Assembly: GCA_033063855.1 (NCBI GenBank)
Contig: CP093829.1
Location: 5,714,243 to 5,778,242 of the forward strand
Length of the DNA stretch: 64,000 nucleotides
Direction: 5' to 3'
Source of the DNA: Smittia aterrima
Taxonomy: Eukaryota > Arthropoda > Insecta > Diptera > Chironomidae
Both the position numbers and the translations under genes were made by a program. This document shows, piece by piece, positions 24,637 to 37,890 of the stretch (position 1 is the stretch's first letter; every line of letters begins with the position of its first letter). Under the pieces are notes generated by a model, which saw only the letters and a list, made by a program, of their open reading frames with translations, searched no databases and was not told where the DNA came from.

Positions 24637-24933
24637 GGCAGATGATGTACACGAGAGAAAAATACAGAGAAGACTGAATTCACTGAAAATGAAAAGAAAA
24701 CAGAAAACCAAAAAAACAAGTTGGTTAATATTAAAGCTCAATAAGCGCATTTCTTTTACTAAACACTCTTTTATTTTGCATCACTTTTGCATCTTTTTTG
24801 AACTTTCCCGCTTGTTTCAAACGCTTCTTATCATTTTCAACGGTCACGGAAAAATATTCATTTTTACTGAATACATCAAACGAATGAAATTGAAAAACAA
24901 CTTGAAGGAGAAATATTTGGTAAAAACAGGAGA
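24637..24933. promoter_or_regulatory. Head-to-head spacer between Amph and the SMYD gene
   Basis: 297 bases separate the Amph ATG (24636, minus) from the SMYD ATG (24934, plus). The plus frame starting at the CCATGG on 24635 is weak and has no family match, so the stretch is best read as leader and promoter sequence for one or both genes. Confidence 0.45.
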
Positions 24934-26502
24934 ATGGAACTGAATAACGATTTGTTTGGCGCTTATCGAAGAATCGGCAATGATTGCTACAAAAACCTGA
25001 ATTTTGTCGAAGCTCTGAAATGCTATAATCGATGTCTGACGATCGGAGGTGATATATCTCTAATCTATTTCAACCGAAGCGCAGTTTACTTGGAATTAAA
25101 GCAATATCAGCTCTGCTTAGACAACATAAAGCTAGCTCGCGAAGCCGCATACCAATCATGGGAGAAGTTGATCTCTAGAGAGGTCAAATGTAAGCAGCTA
25201 ATGAAATCTGATGAAAAGGAAGTGTCTGATCCTTGGGACTTCTTTAAACTGTCTTATCCAGCGAACAACAAGATCCCATTTATAGTGAATTGTATAGAAA
25301 TAGCTCAAGATGAAAAGTTTGGCCGTAAAATCGTCACAACCCGAGGTGAGCAATTAATTATCTTGTTGAGTCATTGAAATTAATTTTTTGTCTGAATAGA
25401 TCTGAAGCCTGGAGACATCATCGCAATTGAAGAGCCAGCAATCAAGTGCCAAGCAGAGACTAAGCAATGTTGTCGTTACTGCTTCAGACGAAACAATTTC
25501 AGCCTTATCCCCAACGAATTGTCTCATCTCTCGGAACAAGAATTATATTGCTCGATTGAATGCAAAGAAAAGGCAACAAAGATCTTTCGTTTAGAATCGA
25601 ATTGTGAGATTGACGACGTCCATCGAACCTTCTACGAAGCTCTTAATTTGTGCAATGGAAGCTTTGAGACAATGGAGCAAATTCTCGATGATCCTGATTT
25701 GAGGTCGAAGACAGTTTTTGATTTCGATTGGAGAAATGATGTCAATGAGTCTCAGGTCAAATATCAAACGTTGGTTGTCATCAATGGACTCGCAACTTCT
25801 TCAAAGGATTCCAAGAAGAAGTTAAGAGGTCATAAGTTTCTTAAGACAATCGATGACGAAGATCACAAGAGAATCGCTCAAAAACTAATGAGACGACTCA
25901 AACGCATCACTACATTGAATGCTATTGGCGTCGATCAACACGCTTTTGATGCCGAAAACTTGGAGAACAAATTGGATCTTTTCGAAGCTAGAAGCACAGG
26001 ATGGGGAGTTTTACTTTTCGGAAGTCTCTTCAATCATTCATGTGATCAAAACATCAATCGCATGGCAGTTGAAAACAAGATCGTTTTCTATGCTAATCGA
26101 CCAATCGCTAAAGATCAACAGCTCTTCGTCAACTATGGACCGTTTTTCGCCGCGAACTCAAAAGACGATCGTCAGAAGTTCTTGCGTGAAAGTTATGGAT
26201 TCATATGCGATTGTCGAGCTTGTAGCAACGACTTCCCTTTGCTTTATACATCTCAACTTGTGACAATCCGTCAATCAATTGCCGACTTGGTCAACGTCAA
26301 AGACAAGAAGATCAAATTGAAAGAAAACTGTGATAAGCTGATGTCTCTTCAATTGGATTCTGAATCAGAAGAGATTCGCTTCGAAATGTTAAAGTTAATT
26401 TTTGAGAACATTTTTCTTTTGACATCTTTCAATGGAAATATTTTCGCCAATCATTTCCACTACGAAGGCGTTCGTCAATACTTTGCTGATGATGACAAAT
26501 GA
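24934..26502 (+). CDS. SMYD4-like TPR and SET domain protein, 504 aa
   Basis: Exons 24934-25345 and 25400-26502, joined in phase 1 (TTR then DLKPGD). Residues 8-75 look like tetratricopeptide repeats (ALKCYNRCL, FNRSAVYLELKQY). Residues about 160-192 hold a MYND-type zinc-finger remnant with CRYC and LYCSIEC. The SET core follows: NHSC at 349-352, FVNYG at 380-384 and the post-SET cysteines CDCRAC at 407-412. The order TPR-SET-MYND is that of SMYD4-type lysine methyltransferases, which use S-adenosylmethionine and act in muscle development in flies. At 504 residues it is shorter than vertebrate SMYD4, lacking most of the C-terminal region. The zinc finger looks incomplete. AATAAA at 26523 marks the 3' end. 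Confidence 0.82.
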
Positions 26503-28699
26503 GAAGTGTCTCAAGTCAATGAAATAAAAAAAGATTCGTTTTATTCGAACAAGTTGTTAAGTAAATTCTCAACAGCATTTATTTGAAATCTTTGCAGTCG
26601 TTCAGTGCTTCGACTTTTCCATTGAATGTGTTCAGTGCGTGACTTTTCCATCCGCAAATGTAAAATTTTTTATTCCGCAAAATTGCAATTCTGGCTGAGA
26701 AAAAGTGGATTTGTTCATGGATGGAAGGTTGGGCCTCGAGCCATCGTGTATTACACAAAAAAGTGCGTTCTGCAGATAATTAAGGTGAAGAGAAATTGCA
26801 CAAACGAAGTGACGATTTTTTTTTCTTTCGATTTAGTGCAAAAGCGATTTTCCAACTAGCTACGCCCTTTGAAAAAAATTTCCTTCGCGGTTTTTGCTGT
26901 TGAATATGCGACGGGGACATCCCGAAATGCAATCAATGTGAAATGAGAGAACACAATAATGCAATCGAGTGAGTTTCGCTTTGGAAAAGCATTTACTCGT
27001 CGCATGAAATCGAAAAAATTCATGGAAGAATCCATCGAATGAAAAACATTTTTCCTTCATTTTATCATTTTTCCATCGGATCCAAGTGAGAGTGAACGAA
27101 CCGCAAGTGCATTGTTATCACCGTCGTTAAATCATTCAAAGATTTCTCAGAAACATTCAGAGTTTCGTGACAAAATCAAACCGACATGTGATGGAGGAAA
27201 AAAAATAATCGGAGATAATAAAAATCGCGGCTCGCGGTTCGATTCCTCTCGACTCATCAACATCAAATTATCTTAAAGTGAATTTGCATTGGTTGAAAAA
27301 AAAAAGCTTACAAGAAAGCGGAGCAGAGAAAAAAAATTGTGCAAAATTCATTCACACCAATGCACATCGTGAAAGACACGCACTCACACACACACGTGAG
27401 CGAAACACCGACCAGCGATGTAAAAAAATTCTCCAACAACAATGGAAAATCCTATTTGGTGGAAAAACTACATTTTTATGCGCTCGCCGTTTGTTGTATA
27501 TTTTTCTTTTTTTTTTCTCGCTCTCGCGGTCGAGTTGAAAAAGTAAATTGAGTCTCGCTGGAGACTACTTAGCGCACACGGTTGTTGCTGGCTGGCGAGC
27601 GGCTTGAATCGCGAAAGAAGAAGAAAAAAAAATTGTGTATGTGAAGTGTGAGGAAGCAATGAAGGAGGCGAGCTTTGATATTATTGCACTAGTTGTTGGA
27701 GTTTCGTTCACGAGTGCAGGGTGCTCGAACCGTCGCGATTGCTTTCTTCTTTGTTTCCCCCTTTCTTCATCGATTCTCGATTTTCCCGAGTTTTCATTTC
27801 AAAACTTATGTCTGAGCCGTTTAAAAAAAAACTTTCCTGTTATCGATGAGAATGTTGATGGAAAATCCACAAGAGAAATAAAAGTCGACTCGCGATTCTC
27901 CGAGGGAATGTAAAACTAGTCGCGACTCAATTTTATTATTCACCGGTCATTGCTAATTTTTCCTTTGACGGAAAAGGTTGGAAAATCATCGCTTAGCACA
28001 CATCATTCAACAGCAGGAAAGTTTCTAATCAATCTCTCTTCTCATCTCCTTCCAGATTAACAAGAAACGGAGATTTTTTTGTGTTTTCGGTGGCGTTTTT
28101 TAGTTGGATTTTCTCGCAATTGATTTAACCCGGTTTTTCATCATCGTTTGGTGGAGAGAGAATATCTAAAAGTGCGCGACGAAGTGATCGTGCGGTGAGC
28201 GAGAGCAACGAAGTGATTTTCCGAGGTTTTTGCATCCATCAACAGAAATTTTCGAGTTCGAGCGAGAAACTCCAATCGCTCAATGTTCAAATCATCCTGA
28301 GCTGATCATCTGAGTGAAGGTGTTGCGTCGTCAACTTTGAGTTCTTTTAGTGTTGTTGTTTCGGTTGACAGAAAAGCGCTTGACCATCACATGAGCTGAA
28401 CGCGCGACAGTGGTCGGTGGAACAGAAAAGAAAAAATAGAGATAAGAAAAGCGAGTACGTGAGAAAAGGAAAAAGAAGAAGCAGGAGATAAAATCTCGCT
28501 ACGATAAATAGTGATAAGTGTTCAAATTGCTTTTTGATACAAAACATAGAAGTTACGAGAAGACGACTCTTCATTTCTGCATTCTCCCATGCACTGACGC
28601 GAGTGAATTTAAGTAAAGAGGAACCGAAACAAGTTTGAAAGTTCGGCGACATTTTTTATAAAAAAAAAGCGGAGAAGAACTAAAAGAAATTTTTGAAGC
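26503..28699. other. Upstream region and 5' leader of G alpha q
   Basis: No supported gene. The part from about 28150 to 28699 reads as a long 5' untranslated leader before the G alpha q ATG. A GGTTCGATTCC stretch near 27237 resembles a tRNA B box, but no tRNA can be folded around it. Confidence 0.45.
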
Positions 28700-31600
28700 A
28701 TGGAGTGTTGTTTATCGGAAGAAGCGAAGGAGCAGAAGCGCATCAATCAGGAAATTGAGCGACAACTGCGACGAGACAAACGTGATGCCAGACGGGAGCT
28801 CAAACTGCTGTTGCTCGGTGAGTCTAAATTTCCTCCTTTTTTATTTATTTCAAAGTAATCTCTTTCTCTTTGACGTTGCGCAACCTTGATCGGATTTGAA
28901 TTCAATTAGGGAAACTGTTGCGAACGATACTCGTGAAAGAAGACGACATGTGTTCGCTTCGACAAGTCCTTCTTTCGAATTCAAAGCACACAATTTGTCG
29001 CACGTGAAGAAGCTGCGCGCCGCAACTTTTTCGTAAAATGTTGCCGAGCGCTTCTAAATATATTTGACAAACACAGCTTGTTCACTATTATAAGTCAATG
29101 TTGCATCAAAAATTCTTTAAGCAACTCCATCATTTCCAAATCGCTCCTCGTCTATTGTTCCTCTCTATTCATCTTCTCTTTACACTGCAATCGTCTTTTC
29201 TCGGCCTTTATGAGATTATTCAAATTCCATTCGAAGCTGATTGTGTTCGCTCGACAGATGATCGCTGAGTTTAATTCTTTTGTATTTCGATTCCGCGAAG
29301 CAATAAAATGATTAGTACATGAGAAAATTACTGGCTGGCTCAATCAAGCAGATTGGGTCATAATAACGATGTGAAACATCGCCGTCCGTCCGTTTAGAAC
29401 TCTCAACGGAGTAATGAAGTTACGTTAGAGGCGATAAATCAATGGCTCAATCATAGGACAATGGGGGAACGTCTTCGTGTAGTTGCAAAAGGTTGAAATT
29501 GATTATTTAAGAATGTGAGAGAGGATGAAGAAGACAGACGACGAGTCGCACAAAGCAACATTAATTATTTATTTTCTTAAAGGTGTTGTTGCTTCATCGA
29601 CTTCTTCTTATTGCCGGCAATGATATCTGGTGATATTTCCTCGCTCGCGCCTTCATTTGAACAACTTGTGAATGTGTTTCGATGAAACTCTCAAAAGACG
29701 AGAACTTAATCGTTCACTGCGTTTGTTTGCATGTCTTCCCTTTAGTGAAAATTAGAGCAACTAATTAAGCATTTGCATAAGATAAATTCTCTGCAAAGAG
29801 TGTCAAGAGCGCTAATGATGACAAAAAAAATGTTTTTTGTGAGTTGAGTTGGCTTCAGCTCTGCCACATCCACACATGCATGAATAATCCATGAGGCGAG
29901 CGAGTCAAAATGAATTATCACGAAACAAAACAAACATCTGAAAGAAAGCGAAGTTTAAATAATTAGTGGATTTCCCCTGAAGTCATTTTTTTCATGTTCA
30001 AAGGAACTGACTCGGCTCGTCAACGCCAACAACTTCACCCTTTCATAGTTCGCAACGGGAAAAATAATATCTCTCGTGCAATGAAGTCAGAAACTGAAAG
30101 GAAAAAAGTGAACAGCTCCGTCGATGTGCTGGTGAAGATGGGTAAAGTGAAGAGGAAAAAAAACTTCCAACATTTTTCGGCGGACATGCGCCCTTTCGCT
30201 ATTACAAAAATGGTTGTTTTATGTGTGATTCCCATCCACACAGCGCCTTCATCCTTCTTCTTCATCCCACGACTGATGAATCCAACACTTGCTCCTCGTC
30301 TTTGCCTTCAACTTGATGCATCACAAAATGCACTTCTCATGAAATTCAATGGAAAAAGTCATGGGAGGAATTTCTCACTCACACCACTGGAGCTTTTCTT
30401 TTTTGAAAGAAAATAAAATCGAAGAGCGATGAATGAAAAGTCGAAGATGAGGTGGCGATGAAACTATCAATGACTCTCGGCTGAAGAACTTCTCGCTTCG
30501 ATGAACTTTTAATTCTCCATCGTGCTACGCAGACTCCTCTTCATTTCAAAACCCATTAAAAGGATTTCATCGGATTCCCGGAATGCATTTCATTGATAAA
30601 ACGGAAATGCGATTTATCAATGCAAATCGACAAAACGAGAGGAAACTTTTCCACCCCGAAAAAAAAAAGTTGCATGGACGAGATGAATGAATTTTCCTTT
30701 CGGGTTCTGTCGACGAGTCGCGCTGTGTGAGTGTGCGTGTGAATGAAGATAATTTCACTTCGACCACAGAAAGAAAAGCGGCAATGATGCGAATGAATGA
30801 GAGGAAAAAAAGCGAGGAAAATTATATGAATGAAGGGAGAAAAACTCTTTCAAGATTAAGGGGACTGATTTGTATGTGAATACGCAATGGCAAAGAAAAT
30901 TCATTCAAGCTTTTCCCTTCGAGGTTTCCGGAGAGAGAGTGAGAGGGAGAGAGATAGATTCCTCCTCAAAACTTTCCATGTTCCTTTAGCATAATCATGT
31001 TCAACACTTTTCAAATGTACAGAGTGTGACACAAGCAATAGTTTCGCCAGCCAAAGTTTCTTCTTCTTCTCGTTCCGGGAATAAAAGTTTTCCCTACGAC
31101 GAAACATGAAAAAGTAGAACAATAATCAATAAAAGTTCTGGATAAGCGATGTGGTGCTCTCTCCCATTCAACGGGACGAATTGAGATAAAGAAGAAGAAG
31201 GAAAAGGGAAAAAAAACTTGAGCACTCGAGTCTATCGAGTGACTTAGTGCAAGCAGAAATTATAGGCTGCGAAACGAGCAATTAAAAGCCACTCGACATG
31301 CAAGCAATTACCAGCAGCTCAGCAAACCTTGTAATTTGATTCAGCAAGCCGCAAAAAATGTGAAGCTGCGATGAAATCTCAGAAATCTTGGCAATGATAC
31401 TTTGAATTATGACTGAAACTTCACGCGAATCTTATCGCCGATTTCCGGATTTTCACACGAAACTCATGTAAACCTCATTCGAATTAATCTTTCGATGTAA
31501 GCGAGTCGATTAAAATATTTGTTAACAAATGTTCGGGGAAGAGATTCGCATCTGACTTGTTGTGATTGAATTGAGAGGGAAGTTCCCTTTGGGAAGTTTT

Positions 31601-34256
31601 CATTATGAAAGCGACAATAACCGATTAATGAATGATCCCCGTTGAGAGAGTTCAGCCAATTTGTTGACTTCATAACCAAGCGTGTGTTTCTGGTTTTCAC
31701 TGAATTTTCTATGATCTCAGGCTTTTGGTTAACTTTCAATCGTAAGTCTAAACCGCGTAGGAAGAATGTTGTGCAATTCTCATGCGCCCTGTGTTTGTTC
31801 TCATTACATCACATTCAAAAGTCACCTACCGTGACCATGAAACTGACTTTTCGCACGCGACCCGGTCACAGAAGCCGCCATTTCTTTACATAACCGTCGG
31901 CTCTTATCAGTCACGTGTTCAGCTTTATGTGCAATGCAAGGAGAACGAGATTAAAATGCAATTTCAAGCCTTTTGATTTGTTACTCATAAATTTCCTCTC
32001 ATCGAATAGGAACTGGTGAGTCCGGCAAGTCAACCTTCATCAAACAGATGCGCATCATCCACGGCAGTGGCTATTCAGATGAAGACAAACGTGGCTTTAT
32101 CAAATTGGTGTACCAAAATATTTTTATGGCAATGCAATCGATGATTCGTGCAATGGATCTGTTAAAAATTCAATATAGTGATTCAAGAAATTCGGTGAGT
32201 TCGTCTGCAGAGCTGATGATCAACCACAGCTAACGTTGGAATCTGATTTTTTTAGGAAAACGCTGAACTGATACGGAGCGTGGACTTTGAAACAGTGACG
32301 ACATTCGAGCAGCCGTATGTGAATGCAATTAAAGAGCTCTGGGCGGATGCTGGCATTCAAGAGTGCTACGATCGAAGGAGAGAGTATCAATTAACAGATT
32401 CAGCCAAATAGTGAGTATGCCTCGGTTCAATTGAGCCATCGCCTGAGACACATTTCGTTTATCTTTCTAACTCCCATCCACCGAACCGATAATTCAAATT
32501 TGAATCCTCTTTCTCTCACCAACCAACCATCATTAGCTATTTAATGGAGATTGATCGTGTCGCGGCCATAAATTATCTGCCAACAGAGCAAGACATCCTA
32601 CGTGTTCGTGTGCCGACAACGGGCATCATCGAGTATCCGTTCGACTTGGAAGAGATTCGGTTTAGGTAGATGATCGCAACTTTCGCTGTTTTTACTTTCG
32701 GGGGAATTTTCTTACGATCGGAAACTTGTTTCTTCTTTGTTTGCCTCAAACTAACAAAAAATCGCTTTTTTTGCTGGAATGTTCACTTCGTTTGCGCATG
32801 AATTAAATTTTAAATTGCATGTTGTCAATAAAAGTTTTTCAGATTCTTCGAAAGCAGAGCAGACGATTCATTTCCCATCTCCCATTCGACTTATCACTAA
32901 CTCCTAATTTCTTACTGAAAGCATCTCTGACTTAACGTTTATTGCACATTAAAGTTTTCTCAGCGACTTGCCACGCATTGAACCTGCAGACTATCTACCG
33001 ACTGAGCAGGACATTCTCAGAGCTCGAGCGCCAACCACAGGAATCATTGAGTATCCGTTTGATTTGGATAGCATCATATTTAGGTATTTGGAACACTCCC
33101 AAAGACAACTCCGAACCGTTATCCAAAAGCAGTTGCTCCAATTAGTCGATGAAACAAGCAAACTTCTTCGACGAGCTTGTGATCTGATTTCAAATGATAA
33201 TTTTTGCATGCTTCCGATAATTAATCGCACTGTAGTGTGACGCACTTTTGTCTTTTATAATTTTTATCTTCTTCTTTTCTGTTTATTTGCACAGAAGCAA
33301 AAAATTTGTATTGCACCACAACCAATTAACAAGTAGCGTCTAAAACAAGATAATCTTTGTTTAGTTTGCTTCGTTTCTAACGATCTTATTTTACTTCATT
33401 GTTTATTTATTTTTGGGGGAATTCTTAGTGGAACACGAGACGATCGCTTGAATGGAAAAGATAATTCAAGCGGTTGTTCCGTGAATTTTTAATGAGCTTT
33501 TTGTTAACCTTCCGATTATCTTTGACAATTTAGAATGGTGGACGTCGGAGGACAGAGATCTGAGCGAAGGAAATGGATTCACTGTTTCGAGAATGTGACA
33601 TCAATTATCTTCTTAGTCGCATTATCCGAGTACGATCAAATTTTGTTTGAGTCAGAAAATGAAGTGAGTTCGCTTGGAGATTTGTTAATCAACTTTGAAA
33701 CTAAATTCTTCAATTTTTTATTTTTTAGAATCGTATGGAGGAGTCAAAAGCTTTATTTAAAACCATCATCACCTATCCATGGTTCCAGCACTCATCGGTT
33801 ATTCTGTTTTTAAATAAGAAAGATTTGCTGGAAGAGAAAATCATGTATTCACACTTGGTTGACTACTTTCCAGAATACGACGGTAAATTGAAGCTTTAAA
33901 TGTTTTCCCTTTATCGCTAAAGTATTGCTAAACTATCTCGATCGTAACGCTATTCTCGTTTTATTCGCTAAACAGGACCACAGAGAGATGCCATAGCAGC
34001 TAGAGAATTTATCTTACGAATGTTTGTAGATTTGAATCCCGACTCGGAGAAAATTATTTATTCCCATTTTACATGCGCCACAGGTAACTTTTCTTTTTGA
34101 GTTGTAACTTTATCATGTTTCTTATCAAACGAATGATGATTACTAACAATCAACTTCAAATTATTTGTTTTAGATACGGAAAACATTAGATTTGTATTTG
34201 CCGCAGTGAAGGACACAATCTTACAGTCAAATCTAAAGGAATACAATTTAGTTTGA
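28700..34256 (+). CDS. Galphaq: G protein alpha subunit Gq, 353 aa
   Basis: Exons 28700-28817, 32010-32194, 32256-32410, 32537-32665, 33534-33663, 33729-33882, 33976-34083 and 34174-34256; the joined frame gives 353 residues, the usual Gq length. It starts MECCLSEEAKEQKR (palmitoylation cysteines 3 and 4), has the P-loop GTGESGKS at 40-47, DVGGQRSERRKW (switch II), NKKDLL, and ends KEYNLV, the Gq tail that docks in receptors. It couples rhodopsin and other receptors to phospholipase C beta at the plasma membrane. A second version of exon 4 follows it at 32955-33083. Intron 1 is 3.2 kb. The upstream neighbours Amph and SMYD form a block that I recall as also linked in Drosophila at 49B. Confidence 0.97.
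28818..32009 (+). other. G alpha q intron 1
   Basis: 3.2 kb without a supported exon. Frames such as that at 29994-30416 lack homology, splice context and a good start, and are taken as chance. Confidence 0.5.
32955..33083 (+). CDS. Galphaq: Alternative G alpha q exon 4b
   Basis: This 129-base exon has the same length and the same phases (2 in, 2 out) as exon 4a at 32537-32665. It reads YFLSDLPRIEPADYLPTEQD, then RARAPTTGIIEYPF and DLDSIIFR, against RVRVPTTGIIEYPF and DLEEIRFR in 4a. It would splice between exons 3 and 5 in place of 4a. It carries the end of the helical domain and switch I, including the arginine before APTTG that aids GTP hydrolysis and is a toxin modification site in this family. 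The acceptor AG at 32953-32954 is chosen because it keeps length and homology; a second AG lies at 32962-32963 and would drop three residues. Confidence 0.8.
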
Positions 34257-34880
34257 ACAACAATCATCTTTGTTGTGACATTTTCACCGCCAAACAATCA
34301 TCTCTTTCTCAAATCAACAAAACTGCACTAGCTCGTCACACGCCGTATCGTGCAGATGATGAAGAACAATCGAAAAGGTGAAAAAGGAGAGAAACGAACC
34401 AGTTCATGGATGCGGCAAGTTGAAAAGAAGTTCCATCAACAAAAAAACACACAAACACAAAAACATGAATGAGAAAAGTTTAACTTACTATAACTATTCT
34501 ATAATTTTAAAGAAAGCCGAAAGAAAAAGCGATGACGAACTCAATAGATATTGAGAAAAGTCCTGAGATGAGACGCGCTTTGAGTTGTTTATTTATTTTA
34601 AATTAATGATTTCTTTCCTCTCGTGAAAAATATTTCTATCGACTAAGCTTGAAGCTTGCAGCAAGAATTCCTCAATAGAACATGAAACTAACATTTGTGG
34701 CTTATGATTGTGAGAGCTTATTTCCTTTTTTTTCGTTGATTTTTCTTTTAGTTTGTGAAAAAGATTTTATTTTTAATTATTTTTTTTTGTTGTGAGAAGA
34801 TGAAAACTTTGCTGTCGAACTTGCCATTTAAAAACATTGATTTTTTATGATTACGCAAATAAAGTGCATTAATTAATTTA
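34257..34880 (+). other. G alpha q 3' untranslated region
   Basis: Follows the TGA at 34254-34256 with no long frame and ends shortly after an AATAAA at 34858-34863. The length is estimated from that signal; longer forms are possible. Confidence 0.5.
34858..34863 (+). terminator. Polyadenylation signal of G alpha q
   Basis: Canonical AATAAA, 600 bases after the stop codon, in an AT-rich context. Confidence 0.5.
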
Positions 34881-37803
34881 CATACAATAAGGTGATTATG
34901 TTATATTTTACACACACGCCACACACAAATCGATTCAAGAAGGAAAAAGAGATCTCGAGATGCTTTAAACATTTTTTTTTCACTTGTCTTGACTCGCCAC
35001 TTGACATCTTCACGAGTGAATTTTTTCCAGTCAAAGCTGATTCATGTAAATAATGAAAGTTCGATTGAAGTTTCCTGCAACTCTTTTTTATGAAAATTCT
35101 TGCACGAAAGTTACTTCTCACGATGATGGACTTTGAAAGGATGAAATCGCTATTTTTCTAGTCGAAGAAAAGTTAATAAGTTTCAAGTTTTTTTTTTGTT
35201 CTTTAGTTTAGATAATTGCATTGCGAGTTGTCCAGTTAGGAGAGGAATTGCCAATCTCTAAATTTCTTCGTATGAAAATTGAATTTAACAAAAAAAAAAT
35301 AAAAGCTTCTGAGTGTTTGTGGCATAATTGAGATTAGAGAAAAATAAAATCCGGCGAGAAAATTGAGCTTCGCCAACTTGGATAAACTTTCATAAGTTTA
35401 GTTAAATTATTTTTCATTTCTTCGCGCATATCGCGTTGATCAAATGATTTCTATAATTTCTTTAACATAAAGCCTCCAGTTGTAAGCTTCATCGTCACTC
35501 GCAAGCATTTTTTTCTATTAAGTTGAAGTTAATGTGCCAAATAAAAAAAGTTAAAAGCGCAACGAGAACGAAGTGCAAAACGCAACAGATCGAGAGAAGT
35601 AATTCAATCATGGCAATGCTTAAGTTCATTTACAAGCTTTCGATGAAACCTTAAATCATGTTTTCTACGTTTTGTAATGCTTTTTGAAAAAGTTTAGAAA
35701 ACTTAACAAACCTTGGAGACTTAAGAGTCGACTTAATAGTCTCCGGCGCCCTTCGCAGAAAAATTTAGATCGTCCATTTAAAGAGAAGCTGCTAAAATTT
35801 TGTATTCTATTCGCTCGGTTGCTTTCTAAGTTATTCTTTGTAACGAGCAAAACGAATCGAATAAACGAATCGTCCGACAAACTCGTTCAAGCAAAACTTA
35901 AAAAGTTCGAGAAAGATCAAAAGTCGAGTTGCTCTCCGAGCGATGCTTCATCGCCGACAGATCACTCAACGCTTTTACATTCATTTAAAAAATATCAAGC
36001 GGGTCTAAAATTAAAGAAAAAAAAATGAAATGAAACCTTTTTCTAGTAAATCACTTAAAATTATAAAAAAAAAAATTAAATGTGTGTCAAAATCAAGCCC
36101 ATTAATTTATTTGTTGAAGCAAAATAAAAGGAAACGTAGTAAACCTGCTTTGTCAAGAGGACGTTGACTCCTTCAGCAGCGAATCAAGAACCAAACGTTG
36201 CCTTCCGTGAAAGTTTCATTTGTTATTCCAATGGAAATTCGCCCACAAACATTTGAAACTTTCGCTAAACACGAAAAGGAGTTTCCGTCCGCTTTTCAAA
36301 CTCAAATTGTAAGTCAAAATCCATTCAAAAGTATTTCATTTTTTAAAAAGAAAAAAAAAACTTGCATAATGAAACAAAGAAAGAAAAAATATTCATTTAG
36401 TAAAGTAAACGAGTAAATTTGCGCCCCGTGAAGAGAGAAAACCGTTTTGCATTTAAATGTATTTTGTAAATAAATGCGAAGGATAAGAGAAAAACATCCA
36501 AGGAATCATTCAAAGAGATTAAAAAAAGAGAAAACTTCAAATTGATTAGAAGAAAAAAAATCAAAGTAATTCTTAAGAGAGAAAGTTCATTAAACGCTTC
36601 TTCCTGCTGATAAGAATCTCGCTGGTGATTTTCGAGAGATTTCAGTTCTTTCCAAGGTCTCAACTGCTCAGCAATCGCTTATTTACAATCGAAATCAAAG
36701 ACTAACTTTCAGATGAGCCAAATGAAAGTTAAAGAAGCGATTTGCGTTTGGCAGATTTCGGTTTATGTCCTCAACATTTGCCGACAGGATCGAACATGAA
36801 ATGATCGCGAAAATCGTCATCGCTTTCGTTTTTCTGTTGAAAATCGCTTATAAGTTCATCGGATGAAACTTTTTGTCCCTCCTGGACACAAAACACGATC
36901 CCCTAACCAAATGGTTCGATAAATTTAGTCAAAAAAAAAAAAACTTTTACGAAACAGAAATTTCGTGTGAAAATGGAGACATGATGAACAATTTCTTTTT
37001 TAAATGTGTATAAACAGTCATCATCGCAGAAGGAAGACGAAGAAGAAAAATGAAAACACTTTTTACCAATTTTAGTCCTTTGTGTGTAAATGAACAATTG
37101 CGTAAATTTTTCTCCCAAAAATGTTAAGAGAAAAACTGATTTTTTTATTCAAAGAAAAAGAAGAAAAAAATCGTCGATTCCAGTCATGCTAACAAATTTA
37201 ATTTTAATTGAAAACAAAAAAAAACTGATGTCATTGCATCGAACGCCTTTGCGATGAGCTTTGAGTGTTTACTGTTAAGTCATCGCAAATCTGTTCCCCG
37301 CCGGACATTTGAAAAACCTTTTTGATCGTCGTTTATAATCTAAAAAAAACATTGAAAGAAAAAAAATTGATAATGATTAAATAATTTTACTGATGAAGCA
37401 AAGCCAGAAAGAAAAAGGAAAAGCGAATGCATAAAATCTTTGTAATAAAACCAGAAAAATTGCAGTTGAATATTCAAGTTGATCGCAAAACTACAGATTG
37501 ATGAAGTGAATGAGAAGAAAAAAAGAAGTAAGTTAAGTAACTACTATTAATAAATTGATGATGAAGAATATGATAAAGTAAATATGAACTAAAAATAATT
37601 AATTAAGCTATAATTATACTATAATGATTGTCTAAACAAGTGAAAGATGATGATGAAGAAAAAAAAACAACAGAAAAGTTATTATTTAAAAACCAATGGC
37701 TGGAATTATAAAAATACAATAGAAAAATTAAATAAAAAAAAATTAAAAATTACAAAAATGCTTTTTGACAAAAGTTTTTCGAGAGCTTTTAAAAGCTCAA
37801 AGC
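34881..37803. other. Intergenic, AT-rich
   Basis: About 2.9 kb with many A and T runs. One basic open frame (35695-36028) is listed separately. Nothing else is recognised. Confidence 0.45.
35695..36028 (+). CDS. Possible orphan exon, basic protein
   Basis: An open frame of about 110 codons, rich in lysine and arginine (KLNKPWRLKSRLNSLRRP), with a serine-rich stretch SSCSPSDASSPTDHS near the end. It has no internal ATG; an acceptor-like TTTAG lies at its left edge. It could be a last exon of an unseen transcript, part of an extended G alpha q 3' region, or chance. No family is recognised. Confidence 0.18.
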
Positions 37804-37809
37804 TTTATT
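37804..37809 (-). terminator. Polyadenylation signal of Rpe
   Basis: AATAAA on the minus strand, about 80 bases past the Rpe stop codon. Confidence 0.55.
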
Positions 37810-37890
37810 TACAAAACATTTTTTTTATAAAAATCTTTCTACGTTGAAAATCCTTGAGGAGTTGTTTCCAATGTTTGTGTTTGATTGTGT

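Noticed and set aside
24548..24943. Plus-strand frame MADDVHERKIQRR...
   Set aside because: It starts at the CCATGG that is also the Amph start on the other strand, is low complexity and ends inside the SMYD leader; no family match.
27230..27262. GGTTCGATTCC resembling a tRNA B box
   Set aside because: No A box and no acceptor or anticodon stem can be formed around it.
29994..30416. 140-residue open frame in G alpha q intron 1
   Set aside because: No recognisable domain, no splice context, and an overlapping frame on the other strand; chance in a long intron.
32962..32963. Alternative acceptor for G alpha q exon 4b
   Set aside because: It removes three residues present in exon 4a and its homologues; the AG at 32953 restores exact length, though the downstream site cannot be fully excluded.
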